Below, piece after piece: positions 15,777 through 22,885 of a stretch of DNA of 32,418 nucleotides (positions within the stretch are counted from its first letter, which is position 1; each line of letters starts with the position of its first letter). The notes beneath the pieces were generated by a model. That model ran no database searches. It saw only the letters and a list, made by a program, of their open reading frames with translations, and was not told the DNA's origin. The DNA is taken from assembly GCA_027028725.1 (NCBI GenBank), contig JALVIB010000006.1, positions 1 to 32,418 on the forward strand, read 5' to 3'. This stretch comes from Candidatus Altimarinota bacterium (lineage in GTDB: Bacteria; Patescibacteriota; Gracilibacteria; UBA4473). Position numbers and translations under genes: made by a program.

Positions 15777-16016
15777 ATGGTAGGAATAAATAAAAACAAG
15801 AGACATACGGAGTTCGCTGAAAAAATGATGGAAATTTCTCAAACACCAAAATATTTAAAGGCTACTCAGGAAGAACGAGGTATAATTGTAGAAAAAATTA
15901 GAAATACGGTAAATCAAAAGTGGGCAGATCATGTCCAAGGAAGTCGTTTTGATGATCCGCCAAAATCACCTAAACAAGAAGACGGTTTCAAATTCGAAGA
16001 TGGACACCGACTATAA
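15777..16016 (+). CDS. Small hydrophilic protein of unknown function
   Basis: The 79-residue protein has a helical N-terminal half (FAEKMMEISQTPKYLKATQE) and a charged, proline-containing tail (DDPPKSPKQEDGFKFEDGHR). No signal peptide or membrane helix. A clear promoter and a stop placed neatly before the convergent dnaG gene support it as real. No family is recognised. The gap to dnaG (21 bp) contains an exact motif copy (16022-16035). Confidence 0.6.
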   Translation: MVGINKNKRHTEFAEKMMEISQTPKYLKATQEERGIIVEKIRNTVNQKWADHVQGSRFDDPPKSPKQEDGFKFEDGHRL

Positions 16017-16037
16017 GGCTTAAAATCCCGCGAAATT

Positions 16038-17711
16038 TTACTTTTGTAAAGAATAAAATCTCTCCAGTTCCTTTTGAGCGCGAGAGATTTTTTCTTTTTT
16101 GTTTTTAAGTTGTGTAAAGAATTTTTTGAACTCTTTTTTTTGGTTTTCCGCCGAAAACATTTCCCCATACAGATTCTCTTGTTGCATTGTCCAAGCATTG
16201 AAAAGAGTTTTTTCTTCTAAATCCATTTCTGCATCGGTAAAAAATTTTCGTAAAATTTCGCGGGATTTTTCTTCGGTAAAATATTTCAAAAACGCCTCAA
16301 CTTTATTCCCGACAAGTTTCCGCGAAATTTCCGGAAAAGCACCGATAAAGCCCGCAAAACATTCTTCGCGAGACATTTTCTTCTTTTTTTCGCGGGATTT
16401 TCGGATTCGTTCCGGTTTTCGGTTTTTCTTTAAATACCGCTTAAATTCGTCTTCAATAATTTGTCGCGAGCGGTTTAATTTCCGCGAAATTTTACTGATA
16501 AAATCATCAACTTCAATCGGACGATTCACTAGTTTCAAAAAGAAAAAGAAGGTGTCCAGAAACTTCTTTTCCCCTTCAATGCCGTTTTGCAAATTTTTCG
16601 CGGCGAATTTTTCAAACAAGAAATCAAGTGCTTTCTGCGCATTTTTAACCGCATTTTTCGCGAGATTTTCATCTTTTTGCAACATTTCGTCTAAATCTTT
16701 TCCGCCGGAAATTTCCACAATTTTGGGATTCAACTCCATTTTTAAACACATCTCTACAGCCCGCAAAGTCGCTTTTTTCCCCGCGAGATCGGCATCAAAC
16801 GCCAGCACAACATTTTTCGTCATTCGGCGAAGAGTTCGCAAATGGTCTTCCGTCAGCGAAGTTCCGCAAGTCGCCACACAGTTGGTCATGCCCGCCGAAT
16901 GCATTGAAATCACATCAAAATTCCCTTCAACCAAAATTACCGCATTTTTTTCGCGGATTTTTTTCTTCGCTCGATGCAGACCAAAAAGTGTGGAACTTTT
17001 GTGATAAACGGGATTTTCAGGGGAATTCACATATTTCGCGACTTTTTTCTCACCACTCAAATCTCGTCCCGTGAACGCCACAATTTCCCCGTTTTTCGCT
17101 TCAAAAATAGGAATCATCAATCGTTTGCGAAAGCGATCCATCATCGTTTTGTTCCCAAAATCGCGCTCAAACGCCACGCCAGATTCCGCAATTTTTTCTG
17201 GCGAAAATCCTTTATTCAACAAATGTTTCGTCAGACCATCAATTTGATCTCCGCCATACCCCAGTTGCCATTCGTCAATAGTTTTCGCGGAAATCCCGCG
17301 ATTTTTTAGATAATCTTGGGCGGACTGATTTTTTTTCAATTGCTCGGCAAAAAACAGTGCCGCCTGTCGGTGCAAATCATAGATATTCGCCTTTTTTTCG
17401 CGGGAAATTTTCTTTTCGCCAAGTTTTTTCGGCACTTCCATGCCCGCCATATCGGCTAAATGTTCAACCGCTTCGGGAAAGGAAAAGTTTTCAATTTTCT
17501 CCAAAAACGAAATGACATCACCTCCTTCCGAAGTTCCAAAATCGTACCAAAACTGCTTATCCGGACTAACACAAAAACTCGGCGTGCGCTCGTTCCGGAA
17601 AGGCGATCGGCACATATAATTTTTCCCCGATTTCTTTAATTCCGCGTATTTACGCACAACTTCCACAATATCAATGCGGTTTTTTAAGTCTTCCAAAAAT
17701 CTATCGTCCAT
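16038..17711 (-). CDS. dnaG: DNA primase, with a zinc-free N-terminal domain
   Basis: DnaG makes RNA primers for replication. The N-terminal domain keeps the family fold (SPFRNERTPSFCVSP, EGGDVISFL), but all four zinc ligands of the normal CHC2 finger are replaced: Ser36, Arg39, Asp57 and Thr60. The catalytic core has RNIDE-like and TOPRIM motifs, with the acidic residues in VEGNFDVIS (Glu near 262) and FDADLAGKKA (Asp near 304-306). The C-terminal helical region (about 430-557), which would bind the DnaB helicase, is divergent and lysine-rich. At 557 residues it is slightly shorter than typical. The gene is monocistronic and convergent with the 79-residue gene. Confidence 0.95.
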   Translation of the reverse strand: MDDRFLEDLKNRIDIVEVVRKYAELKKSGKNYMCRSPFRNERTPSFCVSPDKQFWYDFGTSEGGDVISFLEKIENFSFPEAVEHLADMAGMEVPKKLGEKKISREKKANIYDLHRQAALFFAEQLKKNQSAQDYLKNRGISAKTIDEWQLGYGGDQIDGLTKHLLNKGFSPEKIAESGVAFERDFGNKTMMDRFRKRLMIPIFEAKNGEIVAFTGRDLSGEKKVAKYVNSPENPVYHKSSTLFGLHRAKKKIREKNAVILVEGNFDVISMHSAGMTNCVATCGTSLTEDHLRTLRRMTKNVVLAFDADLAGKKATLRAVEMCLKMELNPKIVEISGGKDLDEMLQKDENLAKNAVKNAQKALDFLFEKFAAKNLQNGIEGEKKFLDTFFFFLKLVNRPIEVDDFISKISRKLNRSRQIIEDEFKRYLKKNRKPERIRKSREKKKKMSREECFAGFIGAFPEISRKLVGNKVEAFLKYFTEEKSREILRKFFTDAEMDLEEKTLFNAWTMQQENLYGEMFSAENQKKEFKKFFTQLKNKKEKISRAQKELERFYSLQK

Positions 17712-17723
17712 TTTGCAATCAGT

Positions 17724-17752
17724 TTAGTAATTAAAAGTTAACAATTAACAAT
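17724..17752. repeat. Short AT-rich tandem repeat (GTTAACAATTAACAATT type)
   Basis: Repeats of TTAACAATTA just upstream of dnaG; similar AGTTAATAGTTAA runs lie at 21018-21048 and 21953-21981. Confidence 0.5.
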
Positions 17753-17843
17753 TATTTGTCTAGGAAACTCTGATAAATAACGCAAAACAGAAAATTTTAA
17801 GATTTTTGAGCATACAAAAATTTCGCGGGATTTTATGTGTTTT

Positions 17844-17870
17844 CCCCCTGACAAGGGGGCTAGGGGGTTT
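17844..17870. repeat. C-rich hairpin element
   Basis: CCCCCTGACAAGGGGG followed by CTAGGGGG, the same class as the other C-rich elements, placed next to a motif copy (17821-17834) between dnaG and rpmA. Confidence 0.7.
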
Positions 17871-17884
17871 GCATTATAAAAAAT

Positions 17885-17919
17885 TTGACAAGCAATTAAA
17901 AATTTCTAATATCGCGCCG
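17885..17919 (+). promoter_or_regulatory. rpmA promoter with GC-rich discriminator
   Basis: TTGACA (17885-17890), 16-bp spacer, TAATAT (17907-17912) and CGCGCCG. The 13-nt block TAATATCGCGCCG is identical to that at rpsU, but here a short leader of about 16 nt without Shine-Dalgarno precedes the ATG. Confidence 0.8.
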
Positions 17920-17935
17920 TAATTATTCAAAACAA

Positions 17936-18220
17936 ATGGCACACAAGAAAGCTGGTGGTAGTTCCAAAAACGGTCGAGATTCCAATGCCAAGCGCCGTGG
18001 CGTGAAGCGATTTGGAGGGCAGTCTGTCCACGCTGGGGAAGTTCTAATTCGTCAGAAAGGGACTAAATTCCGTCCAGGATTAAATGTTGGAATGGGAAAA
18101 GACTTTACTTTATATGCAGAAAAGGAAGGAGTTGTGACTTTTTCCAAGAAAGCTGTTGTTCGTTTTGACGGACGCCGCTACGAAAAAGTTTTTGTAAACA
18201 TCGCTGAATTAGCGAAATAA
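17936..18220 (+). CDS. rpmA: 50S ribosomal protein bL27
   Basis: The 94-residue protein begins MAHKKAGGSSKNGRDS, the bL27 N-terminus that reaches the peptidyl-transferase centre. No Firmicutes-type cleavable extension is present. The core GVKRFGGQSVHAGEVLIRQ and GTKFRPGLNVGMGKD are typical. It is transcribed alone; rplU (bL21), its usual partner, is not adjacent. A terminator containing the iterated motif follows. Confidence 0.97.
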   Translation: MAHKKAGGSSKNGRDSNAKRRGVKRFGGQSVHAGEVLIRQKGTKFRPGLNVGMGKDFTLYAEKEGVVTFSKKAVVRFDGRRYEKVFVNIAELAK

Positions 18221-18243
18221 GAAACCTTTGATTAAGAAAAATT

Positions 18244-18274
18244 AAAATCCCGCGAAATTTCTCGGGATTTTTTT
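18244..18274 (+). terminator. Terminator formed by the iterated motif after rpmA
   Basis: AAAATCCCGCGAAATTT followed by CTCGGGATTTTTTT makes a nearly perfect hairpin with a T run, 23 bp after the rpmA stop. It is a head-to-head pair of the motif with one mismatch. Confidence 0.8.
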
Positions 18275-18296
18275 GTATTTAAATGTCCTGTGGACT

Positions 18297-18409
18297 TCTC
18301 CCTTCTTTAAAGGGGGATTGGGGGGGGATTTCAAAAAAAAGAGGGACACAAAAGTCTAGATTCCTGCCTCCGCAGGAATGAGGGCGACGGGATAATTTCG
18401 CGGGATTTT
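18297..18409. repeat. C-rich hairpin, ATTCCTGC palindrome and motif copy
   Basis: TCCCTTCTTTAAAGGGGGATT (18299-18319), then ATTCCTGCCTCCGCAGGAAT (18360-18379), then an exact motif copy (18396-18409). No gene is present between rpmA and the next start at 18472. Confidence 0.7.
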
Positions 18410-18471
18410 AAAAGTTTGACTTTTTTGTTTTTATTTGTTAAAAATATTTTGATTATTTAAATTTATAGAAA

Positions 18472-18876
18472 ATGGGATTAACAAAAGAGCAGATATTGAT
18501 TGATGTACAAAATGACGATACTGTAAAATCAGAAATCGAATACGCAATTAAAAATTGGAACAATCTAAGTGAACAAAATGAAAGTTCTAATGAAAAAATA
18601 AAAGAAATCCTATTGGATTTTGTAGGTAGAGTTGCACAAAAAACCCTAGATTTTATAGAAATACCTATTAAAGATAGAATGGATAGAAAGGAAAATTATA
18701 AATTTTCTACAAATATAAAATTAACAATAAATGCCATAAAAAATCCTATACAAAGAATAGTCCCTGATTTGTTTGGTAATGAGAAAGTAGTTGAAATTAG
18801 TTTAGAGAAACTAGCTGATGTGACAGCTGTTTTTGTAATGTCAAAAGAAGAGTTTCTAATTCCCGCGAAATTATAA
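18472..18876 (+). CDS. Small helical protein of unknown function
   Basis: The 134-residue protein is probably helical throughout, acidic at the start and with a region of mixed charge (IPIKDRMDRKENYKFSTNI). It has no signal peptide or membrane helix. No family is recognised. Like the gene at 2251-2721 it has AT-rich codons and almost none of the CGCG motif; one degenerate copy (18861-18874) overlaps its very last codons and stop. A TTGACT at about 18416 may be its -35 box. It converges on folD, separated by a C-rich hairpin. Confidence 0.6.
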   Translation: MGLTKEQILIDVQNDDTVKSEIEYAIKNWNNLSEQNESSNEKIKEILLDFVGRVAQKTLDFIEIPIKDRMDRKENYKFSTNIKLTINAIKNPIQRIVPDLFGNEKVVEISLEKLADVTAVFVMSKEEFLIPAKL

Positions 18877-18878
18877 AT

Positions 18879-18908
18879 AAGTCCCCTGATAAGGGGATTT
18901 AGGGGTTA
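18879..18908 (-). terminator. C-rich hairpin overlapping the folD stop codon
   Basis: CCCCTGATAAGGGG (18882-18895) followed by ATTTAGGGGTTA. The last bases are the folD stop. The same element overlaps the metK stop at 23391-23418, so it probably acts as a terminator for both genes. Confidence 0.65.
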
Positions 18909-19766
18909 TTTCTCCGCCGCTTCGATAGTATTTTCAATTAAACTGACAACAGTCATTGGTCCAACTCCGCCGGGGACGGGGGAAATTTTCGCGACAACAT
19001 CTTTCGCTGATTCAAAATCCACATCTCCACATAATCGCCAGCCTTTTTCGCGGGATTTGTCTTCCTTGCGGTGAATTCCGACATCAATCACGACACAACC
19101 TTTTGGTAAATCTGCCCCCTTAATCATTTCCGGACGACCGACCGCAACAATGACAATATCGGCATTTTTCAAATGTTCCGCGAGATTTTTGGTTCGTGAA
19201 TGACAAGTTGTCACGGTGGCGTTTTTGTTCAAAGCCAAAGCCGAAACTGGTTTTCCCACGATATTTGACCGACCGATAACCGTCACATTTTTGCCTTCCA
19301 GCGTTTCGCCGCTTTCCTCAATCATCCGAATAATCCCTTTCGGCGTGCAGCATTGCAAACAAGGCTCGCCAAGGAAGAGTTTTCCGATGTTTTCCGCGGT
19401 AAATCCATCGACATCTTTTTGGGGATCAATTTTCGCGAGAATTTTTTCCACTGAAATCCCTTTCGGCAAAGGTAATTGCACAATTACTCCGTGGATTGTG
19501 TCATCGTTGTTGATTTTCTCAATTTCCGCCAAAATTTCGTCTTCTGTAATGGTGTCAGGGAATCGCCAAGTTTCCGCGAGAATCCCCGCTTTTGCCGCGA
19601 ATTTTTCTTTTTGTCGCACATAACTTGCCGAAGCGGGATGATCTCCGACCAAAATCACCACTAATTTAGGGAAAATTTCGCGGGATTTTAGTTTTTCCAC
19701 ACGCGGAATTAAGTCGGTTTCAATGATTTTTTGAGCAATATCGCGACCGGAGATTATTTCTGCCAT
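18906..19766 (-). CDS. folD: Methylenetetrahydrofolate dehydrogenase / methenyl-THF cyclohydrolase
   Basis: FolD converts 5,10-methylene-THF to 10-formyl-THF, the donor used by Fmt. The catalytic Tyr49 and Lys53 stand in SASYVRQKEKFA, matching E. coli Tyr50 and Lys54. GVIVQLPLP, the KDVDGFT segment, the NADP-binding GRSNIVGKPV and the C-terminal PVPGGVGPMTV are intact. The length of 286 residues is normal. TAATAT ends 6 nt before the ATG, suggesting a leaderless start. An exact motif copy (19676-19689) is translated as KSREIF near the N-terminus. Confidence 0.97.
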   Translation of the reverse strand: MAEIISGRDIAQKIIETDLIPRVEKLKSREIFPKLVVILVGDHPASASYVRQKEKFAAKAGILAETWRFPDTITEDEILAEIEKINNDDTIHGVIVQLPLPKGISVEKILAKIDPQKDVDGFTAENIGKLFLGEPCLQCCTPKGIIRMIEESGETLEGKNVTVIGRSNIVGKPVSALALNKNATVTTCHSRTKNLAEHLKNADIVIVAVGRPEMIKGADLPKGCVVIDVGIHRKEDKSREKGWRLCGDVDFESAKDVVAKISPVPGGVGPMTVVSLIENTIEAAEK

Positions 19767-19828
19767 TTCTTTATATTAAAAAATTTCATCCGAATATTAA
19801 TTATTAAAAAGAAAAACAAAAGACAAAT

Positions 19829-19945
19829 CACCCTAAATCCCTCTTTATCAAGAGGGACTTCCGTTTGATGATTTTCTAAAATCCCGCGAAAAAATAAAAA
19901 CAATGTAAATTCCCCCTTGATAAAGGGGGCGAGGGGGATTTGATT
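19829..19945. repeat. Two C-rich hairpin elements flanking a motif copy
   Basis: CCCTCTTTATCAAGAGGG (19839-19856), the motif AAAATCCCGCGAAA (19878-19891) and CCCCCTTGATAAAGGGGG (19912-19929) with trailing GAGGGGGATTT. They occupy the 253-bp gap between the divergent folD and rpmE genes. Confidence 0.75.
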
Positions 19946-19961
19946 TTCCACATTTAAAAAA

Positions 19962-19996
19962 TTGACAAACTAGTTTAAAATCATACAATCCGCCCG
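19962..19996 (+). promoter_or_regulatory. Promoter of rpmE-rpmF-nusB
   Basis: TTGACA (19962-19967), 16-bp spacer, TACAAT (19984-19989) and the GC-rich discriminator CCGCCCG, as at rpsU and rpmA. Confidence 0.75.
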
Positions 19997-20019
19997 AATT
20001 TGAGTAAAATTTATTTAAA

Positions 20020-20280
20020 ATGCCAAAGAAAGATATCCATCCACAAATGCATCCGGTCATTTTCCGAGATGCGTCAGCCGGAGTTGAGTTTAAAGCTATG
20101 TCCACAGCAACTTCTAAAGAAAAAGAAACTGTTGATGGCGTTGAATACTATGTTATACAGCTAGATGTTTCTAGTGCTAGTCATCCGTTCTTTACCGGAA
20201 AACAAAAACTTGTCGATACTTCTGGACGAGTTGAACGATTCAAAAAACAAATGGAAAAAGCTAAAGCTAAAGCTGCTTAA
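20020..20280 (+). CDS. rpmE: 50S ribosomal protein bL31, zinc-free type B
   Basis: The 86-residue protein has the type-B pattern KKDIHPQMHPVIFRDASAG and SHPFFTGKQKLVDTSGRVERF. The CxxC zinc ligands of type A are absent, so it needs no zinc. It is the first gene of an operon with rpmF (18-bp gap) and nusB. Confidence 0.95.
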   Translation: MPKKDIHPQMHPVIFRDASAGVEFKAMSTATSKEKETVDGVEYYVIQLDVSSASHPFFTGKQKLVDTSGRVERFKKQMEKAKAKAA

Positions 20281-20298
20281 TCTTAAAAACTTTACAAA

Positions 20299-20544
20299 AT
20301 GTCTAAAAAACCAGTACCTTCGAAAAAACAAGCGCCTTCCTCAACCGGATCGCGACATGGAGCATATGTTCGTACCGCTAGAAAAAAGCTAGCTAACAAA
20401 TTAGCTTTGAGCAAATGTCCTGATTGTGGAGCAACTAAATTAGCACACTTTGTTTGTGAAGAATGTGGTAAATATAATGGAAAACAAGTTATTGAACCGC
20501 GAAAATTCAAAACTGCTGAACCAGTTCAAGAAATTGCTGCGTAA
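20299..20544 (+). CDS. rpmF: 50S ribosomal protein bL32
   Basis: The 81-residue protein has the basic N-terminus of bL32 and a complete zinc ribbon: Cys40, Cys43, Cys53 and Cys56 (CPDC and CEEC). The C-terminal tail (FKTAEPVQEIAA) is somewhat long. The start has no Shine-Dalgarno (ACTTTACAAAATG), so translation may depend on coupling to rpmE. A C-rich element (20553-20590) separates it from nusB. Confidence 0.95.
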   Translation: MSKKPVPSKKQAPSSTGSRHGAYVRTARKKLANKLALSKCPDCGATKLAHFVCEECGKYNGKQVIEPRKFKTAEPVQEIAA

Positions 20545-20552
20545 TTTCGTAC

Positions 20553-20590
20553 CTCACCCCCCGCCCTCTCCTAGAAGGAGAGGGAGCTAA
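20553..20590. repeat. C-rich hairpin between rpmF and nusB
   Basis: CACCCCCCGCCCTCTCC, short loop, GGAGAGGGAGCTAAAAG. The same type as 11341-11380. Its GGAGAGGGAG arm is the nearest thing to a Shine-Dalgarno sequence in the window, but it lies about 12 nt or more from the nusB ATG within a hairpin. Confidence 0.7.
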
Positions 20591-20600
20591 AAGAATAAAA

Positions 20601-21032
20601 ATGAATAAAAAAGAAGCGCGTCGGGCTAGCAGAATAGTTGCAGTTGAAGCGCTTTTTGCTTATTTGGAGCGTGGTGGAAGCGTGTCAGCAGACGATTGTT
20701 TGGATCATGTGATTGCTTATGTTGAAGAAAAAGAAAAAGACGAATTTGCTCGTGAAATCGTGCGAGCAGCGGTGGAAAATTCCGCGAAATTAAAGATTGT
20801 CATTAAGGCGTTTGCGCCGGAGTTTCCGTTTCATAAAATTGCCCCGATTAACCGAGCGCTACTTTTACTTGGTTTGGCGGAAATGAAATATGTTGGAACA
20901 CCGCCAATAGTTGTTATTAACGAATACATTGAGCTGGCAAAAATGTTTGGGGAAAAGAAATCAGCCGGTTTTGTGAATGCGGTTTTGGATTCGTTTCGGC
21001 AGAGCGCGAAGTTGGATATAGTTAATAGTTAA
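20601..21032 (+). CDS. nusB: Transcription antitermination factor NusB
   Basis: The 143-residue all-helical protein has the NusB signatures RRASRIVAVEALFAYL, IAPINRALLLLGLAEM, and PPIVVINEYIELAKMFGEKKSAGFVNAVLD. NusB binds boxA RNA with NusE (S10) to support rRNA transcription. It follows rpmF after 56 bp that contain a C-rich hairpin, which might attenuate expression of nusB relative to the ribosomal proteins. A short AT tandem repeat follows the stop. Confidence 0.95.
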   Translation: MNKKEARRASRIVAVEALFAYLERGGSVSADDCLDHVIAYVEEKEKDEFAREIVRAAVENSAKLKIVIKAFAPEFPFHKIAPINRALLLLGLAEMKYVGTPPIVVINEYIELAKMFGEKKSAGFVNAVLDSFRQSAKLDIVNS

Positions 21033-21118
21033 GAGTTAAAAGTTAATAATTATTTTTTGTAGGTGCGAATTTGAATTTGTACTTTTTAATTAAATTAAAA
21101 ATCCCGCGAAATTTTAAC

Positions 21119-21206
21119 TACTAGAAAAACAAGTCCGGACTTGGCACAGAAAAAAAGCTTTTTAAGTCCGGACTTAAGTTTTTCTGCGAAAATTTCGCGG
21201 GATTTT
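21119..21206. repeat. 88-bp double-palindrome repeat, copy 1
   Basis: AAGTCCGGACTT (21130-21141), a 22-bp A-rich centre with AAAAAGCTTTTT, a second AAGTCCGGACTT (21163-21174), TTTTTCTGCG and an exact iterated motif (21193-21206). It matches 31309-31397 except for a one-base indel. A second motif copy in the opposite direction lies just upstream (21098-21111). The terminal motif overlaps the rnc promoter. Confidence 0.9.
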
Positions 21207-21223
21207 CATTTTTCCGCTAAAAT
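21193..21223 (+). promoter_or_regulatory. rnc promoter with motif 25 bp upstream of the -10 box
   Basis: TAAAAT (21218-21223), preceded by TTTCGCGGGATTTT starting at 21193 (25 bp). The -10 box ends 8 nt before the ATG at 21232, so the mRNA should be leaderless. Confidence 0.5.
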
Positions 21224-21231
21224 GTGTCCGC

Positions 21232-21927
21232 ATGAAAGATTTATTGAAAAAATTAGGTATAGAAATCACTTCTGAGGAGGAAGAACAGGTTTTTATTGAA
21301 GCTTTTACGCATCGTTCGGCGGTGAATGAAAAAACAAAATACAATGTTCACAACGAGCGATTAGAGTTTTTGGGCGACGCGGTTTTGGAAATGATTACGA
21401 CCGAGTTTCTTTATTATAAATTCCGCGAAAAAAAGGAGGGGGAAATGACGAATTTGCGCGCGGCGCTTGTTTGCGGGGAACATTTAGCGGAAGTCGCGCG
21501 AAAATTAGGACTGGGAGAGTTTTTGATTATGTCTCACGGAGAAGCGAAATCGGGAGGCGCGAAAAAATCGTATTTGCTGGCAAATTTGGTGGAAGCGATC
21601 ATTGGAGCAATTTATGTTAATTACGGAATCAAAAAAGCCCGCGAATTTATCACCAAATACATTTTGTGCGATCTCGAAGAGATTATGGAATCGGCTAAAC
21701 ATATCGATGCCAAGTCCGAGTTTCAGGAAATTTCGCAGGGAGAATTAAGCATTACTCCGCATTATGAAGTTTTATCAGAAACCGGGAAAGATCACGAAAA
21801 AAGTTTTGAAGTCGCCGCCTTCATTAAAGATAAAATGGTTGGGAAAGGAGTTGGTGGTTCAAAAAAAGAAGCACAAGCGGACGCCGCGCGGGACGCTTTG
21901 GCGCATCAGGATACTTGGCGGAAGTAA
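21232..21927 (+). CDS. rnc: Ribonuclease III
   Basis: RNase III cleaves double-stranded RNA, including rRNA precursors. The signature NERLEFLGDAVLE is intact, followed by the helical endonuclease domain (1-150) and a C-terminal dsRNA-binding domain (about 158-228, with GKGVGGSKKEAQADAARDAL). In the second active-site motif the usual Asp is Asn118 (LLANLVEAIIGA), while Glu121 is kept. Length (231) is normal. The gene is transcribed alone from a probable leaderless promoter and is followed by a GGGCGATTA hairpin (21987-22005). Confidence 0.96.
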   Translation: MKDLLKKLGIEITSEEEEQVFIEAFTHRSAVNEKTKYNVHNERLEFLGDAVLEMITTEFLYYKFREKKEGEMTNLRAALVCGEHLAEVARKLGLGEFLIMSHGEAKSGGAKKSYLLANLVEAIIGAIYVNYGIKKAREFITKYILCDLEEIMESAKHIDAKSEFQEISQGELSITPHYEVLSETGKDHEKSFEVAAFIKDKMVGKGVGGSKKEAQADAARDALAHQDTWRK

Positions 21928-22056
21928 AATTTCGCGGGAAATTTTTAGGAATTAATAGTTAAAAGTTAATAGTTAATAGTAAAAAAGGGCGATTAATAAT
22001 CGCCCATACGTTCTTCCGACCTCTAATTTTCTTCTTTTTTTCAGCAAAAATCCCGC

Positions 22057-22077
22057 GCTGTGCCCCGCAAGGCGGTG
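22057..22077 (-). repeat. 21-bp palindromic element splitting a motif copy (intergenic)
   Basis: AAAAATCCCGC on the left and GAAATTTT on the right would join into a perfect motif. The 21 bp between them match the element at 30815-30835 in inverted orientation with one difference. Confidence 0.8.
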
Positions 22078-22083
22078 GAAATT

Positions 22084-22386
22084 TTACAGATTTTCTAATT
22101 CAATTTCGATTTCTGCGTCTTCTGGAGCGTCTTCTTTGATTCCGGAAACGCAAGTTAAAACTTCGCCTTCTTCAAGTGGGACTTGAGCGTCACCAAATGC
22201 ACTGTCATCAATAAATTCGCGACCTTTTTTTACTTTACATTTGCAAGCTCCACAAACTCCAACTCCGCAAGCCACCGGTACTTCGGCGCCGTTTTCTTGA
22301 GCTTGAGTAGAAATCGGATCGTCTGAATTTCCCGCGAAATTTGCGAGCTCGTCTCCAGAATTATCTTTTACGATTACTTTTGCCAT
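22084..22386 (-). CDS. [2Fe-2S] ferredoxin
   Basis: The 100-residue plant/adrenodoxin-type ferredoxin has cluster ligands Cys40, Cys45, Cys48 (CGVGVCGAC) and Cys79 (LTCVSG). It is acidic at the C-terminus (EDAPEDAEIEIELENL). It is an electron carrier; no partner reductase lies nearby. The promoter is TTGCCA (22435-22440), 16-bp spacer, TAATAT, with a leader of about 25 nt that lacks a Shine-Dalgarno sequence. It is divergent from the next gene and the two -35 boxes overlap. Confidence 0.93.
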   Translation of the reverse strand: MAKVIVKDNSGDELANFAGNSDDPISTQAQENGAEVPVACGVGVCGACKCKVKKGREFIDDSAFGDAQVPLEEGEVLTCVSGIKEDAPEDAEIEIELENL

Positions 22387-22433
22387 TTTTTTAGTAGGTT
22401 AAAATCGCTCTGATATTATATTTCCAAAAGAAT

Positions 22434-22463
22434 TTGGCAAATTTTCGCGGGATTTGTCATAAT
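22434..22463 (+). promoter_or_regulatory. Divergent promoters with overlapping -35 boxes
   Basis: Plus strand: TTGGCA (22434-22439), 18-bp spacer containing the iterated motif, CATAAT (22458-22463), then 7 nt to the ATG. Minus strand: TTGCCA (22435-22440), 16-bp spacer, TAATAT (22413-22418) for the ferredoxin gene. Both -35 boxes lie in the palindrome TTTGGCAAA. Confidence 0.65.
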
Positions 22464-22470
22464 TACGACG

Positions 22471-22812
22471 ATGGAAAACGATATTGAAAAACAAGGCGGT
22501 CTTTCGGCAAATCATTTACGCGAATTAGAGTCAGTTATCAGTCAAATTTTAACAAATCAAGAGATAATTATTAATCAGCAAAAAGAACTCTTGGATTCTA
22601 AAAAAATGGATCGAATTTGGGGAATAATAAAAGCCGTTCTTATTTGGATTGTTTTACCGATGATTTTAATGGCATATATGCCACAACTTATTGAAAAAAT
22701 GACTGGACAAATTAATGGTGTAATGCAGAAACAAATACAAAATGTAACCCAGGGAAGTGGGAGCTTGGATGTGGAAAAAGCGACTGAATTAATAAATCTG
22801 ATTAACCAATAA
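22471..22812 (+). CDS. Small single-helix membrane protein, unknown
   Basis: The 113-residue protein has a helical, probably coiled-coil N-terminal part (residues 15-45, ELESVISQILTNQEIIINQQ), one transmembrane helix (about 50-70, IIKAVLIWIVLPMILMAYM) and a Gln-rich helical tail. No family is recognised. It is expressed from a leaderless promoter and lies upstream of mscL, which has its own promoter. It could be a small membrane organiser; no function can be assigned. Confidence 0.65.
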   Translation: MENDIEKQGGLSANHLRELESVISQILTNQEIIINQQKELLDSKKMDRIWGIIKAVLIWIVLPMILMAYMPQLIEKMTGQINGVMQKQIQNVTQGSGSLDVEKATELINLINQ

Positions 22813-22824
22813 TTTCGCGGGATT

Positions 22825-22853
22825 TTGACAACGACGGATATTTAATTCATAAT
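22825..22853 (+). promoter_or_regulatory. mscL promoter
   Basis: TTGACA (22825-22830), 17-bp spacer and CATAAT (22848-22853). The first two T of the -35 box are the last two bases of an exact motif copy (22813-22826). Confidence 0.6.
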
Positions 22854-22885
22854 TTTTCTGCATTTTATTTTTTAACCCATTCAAA

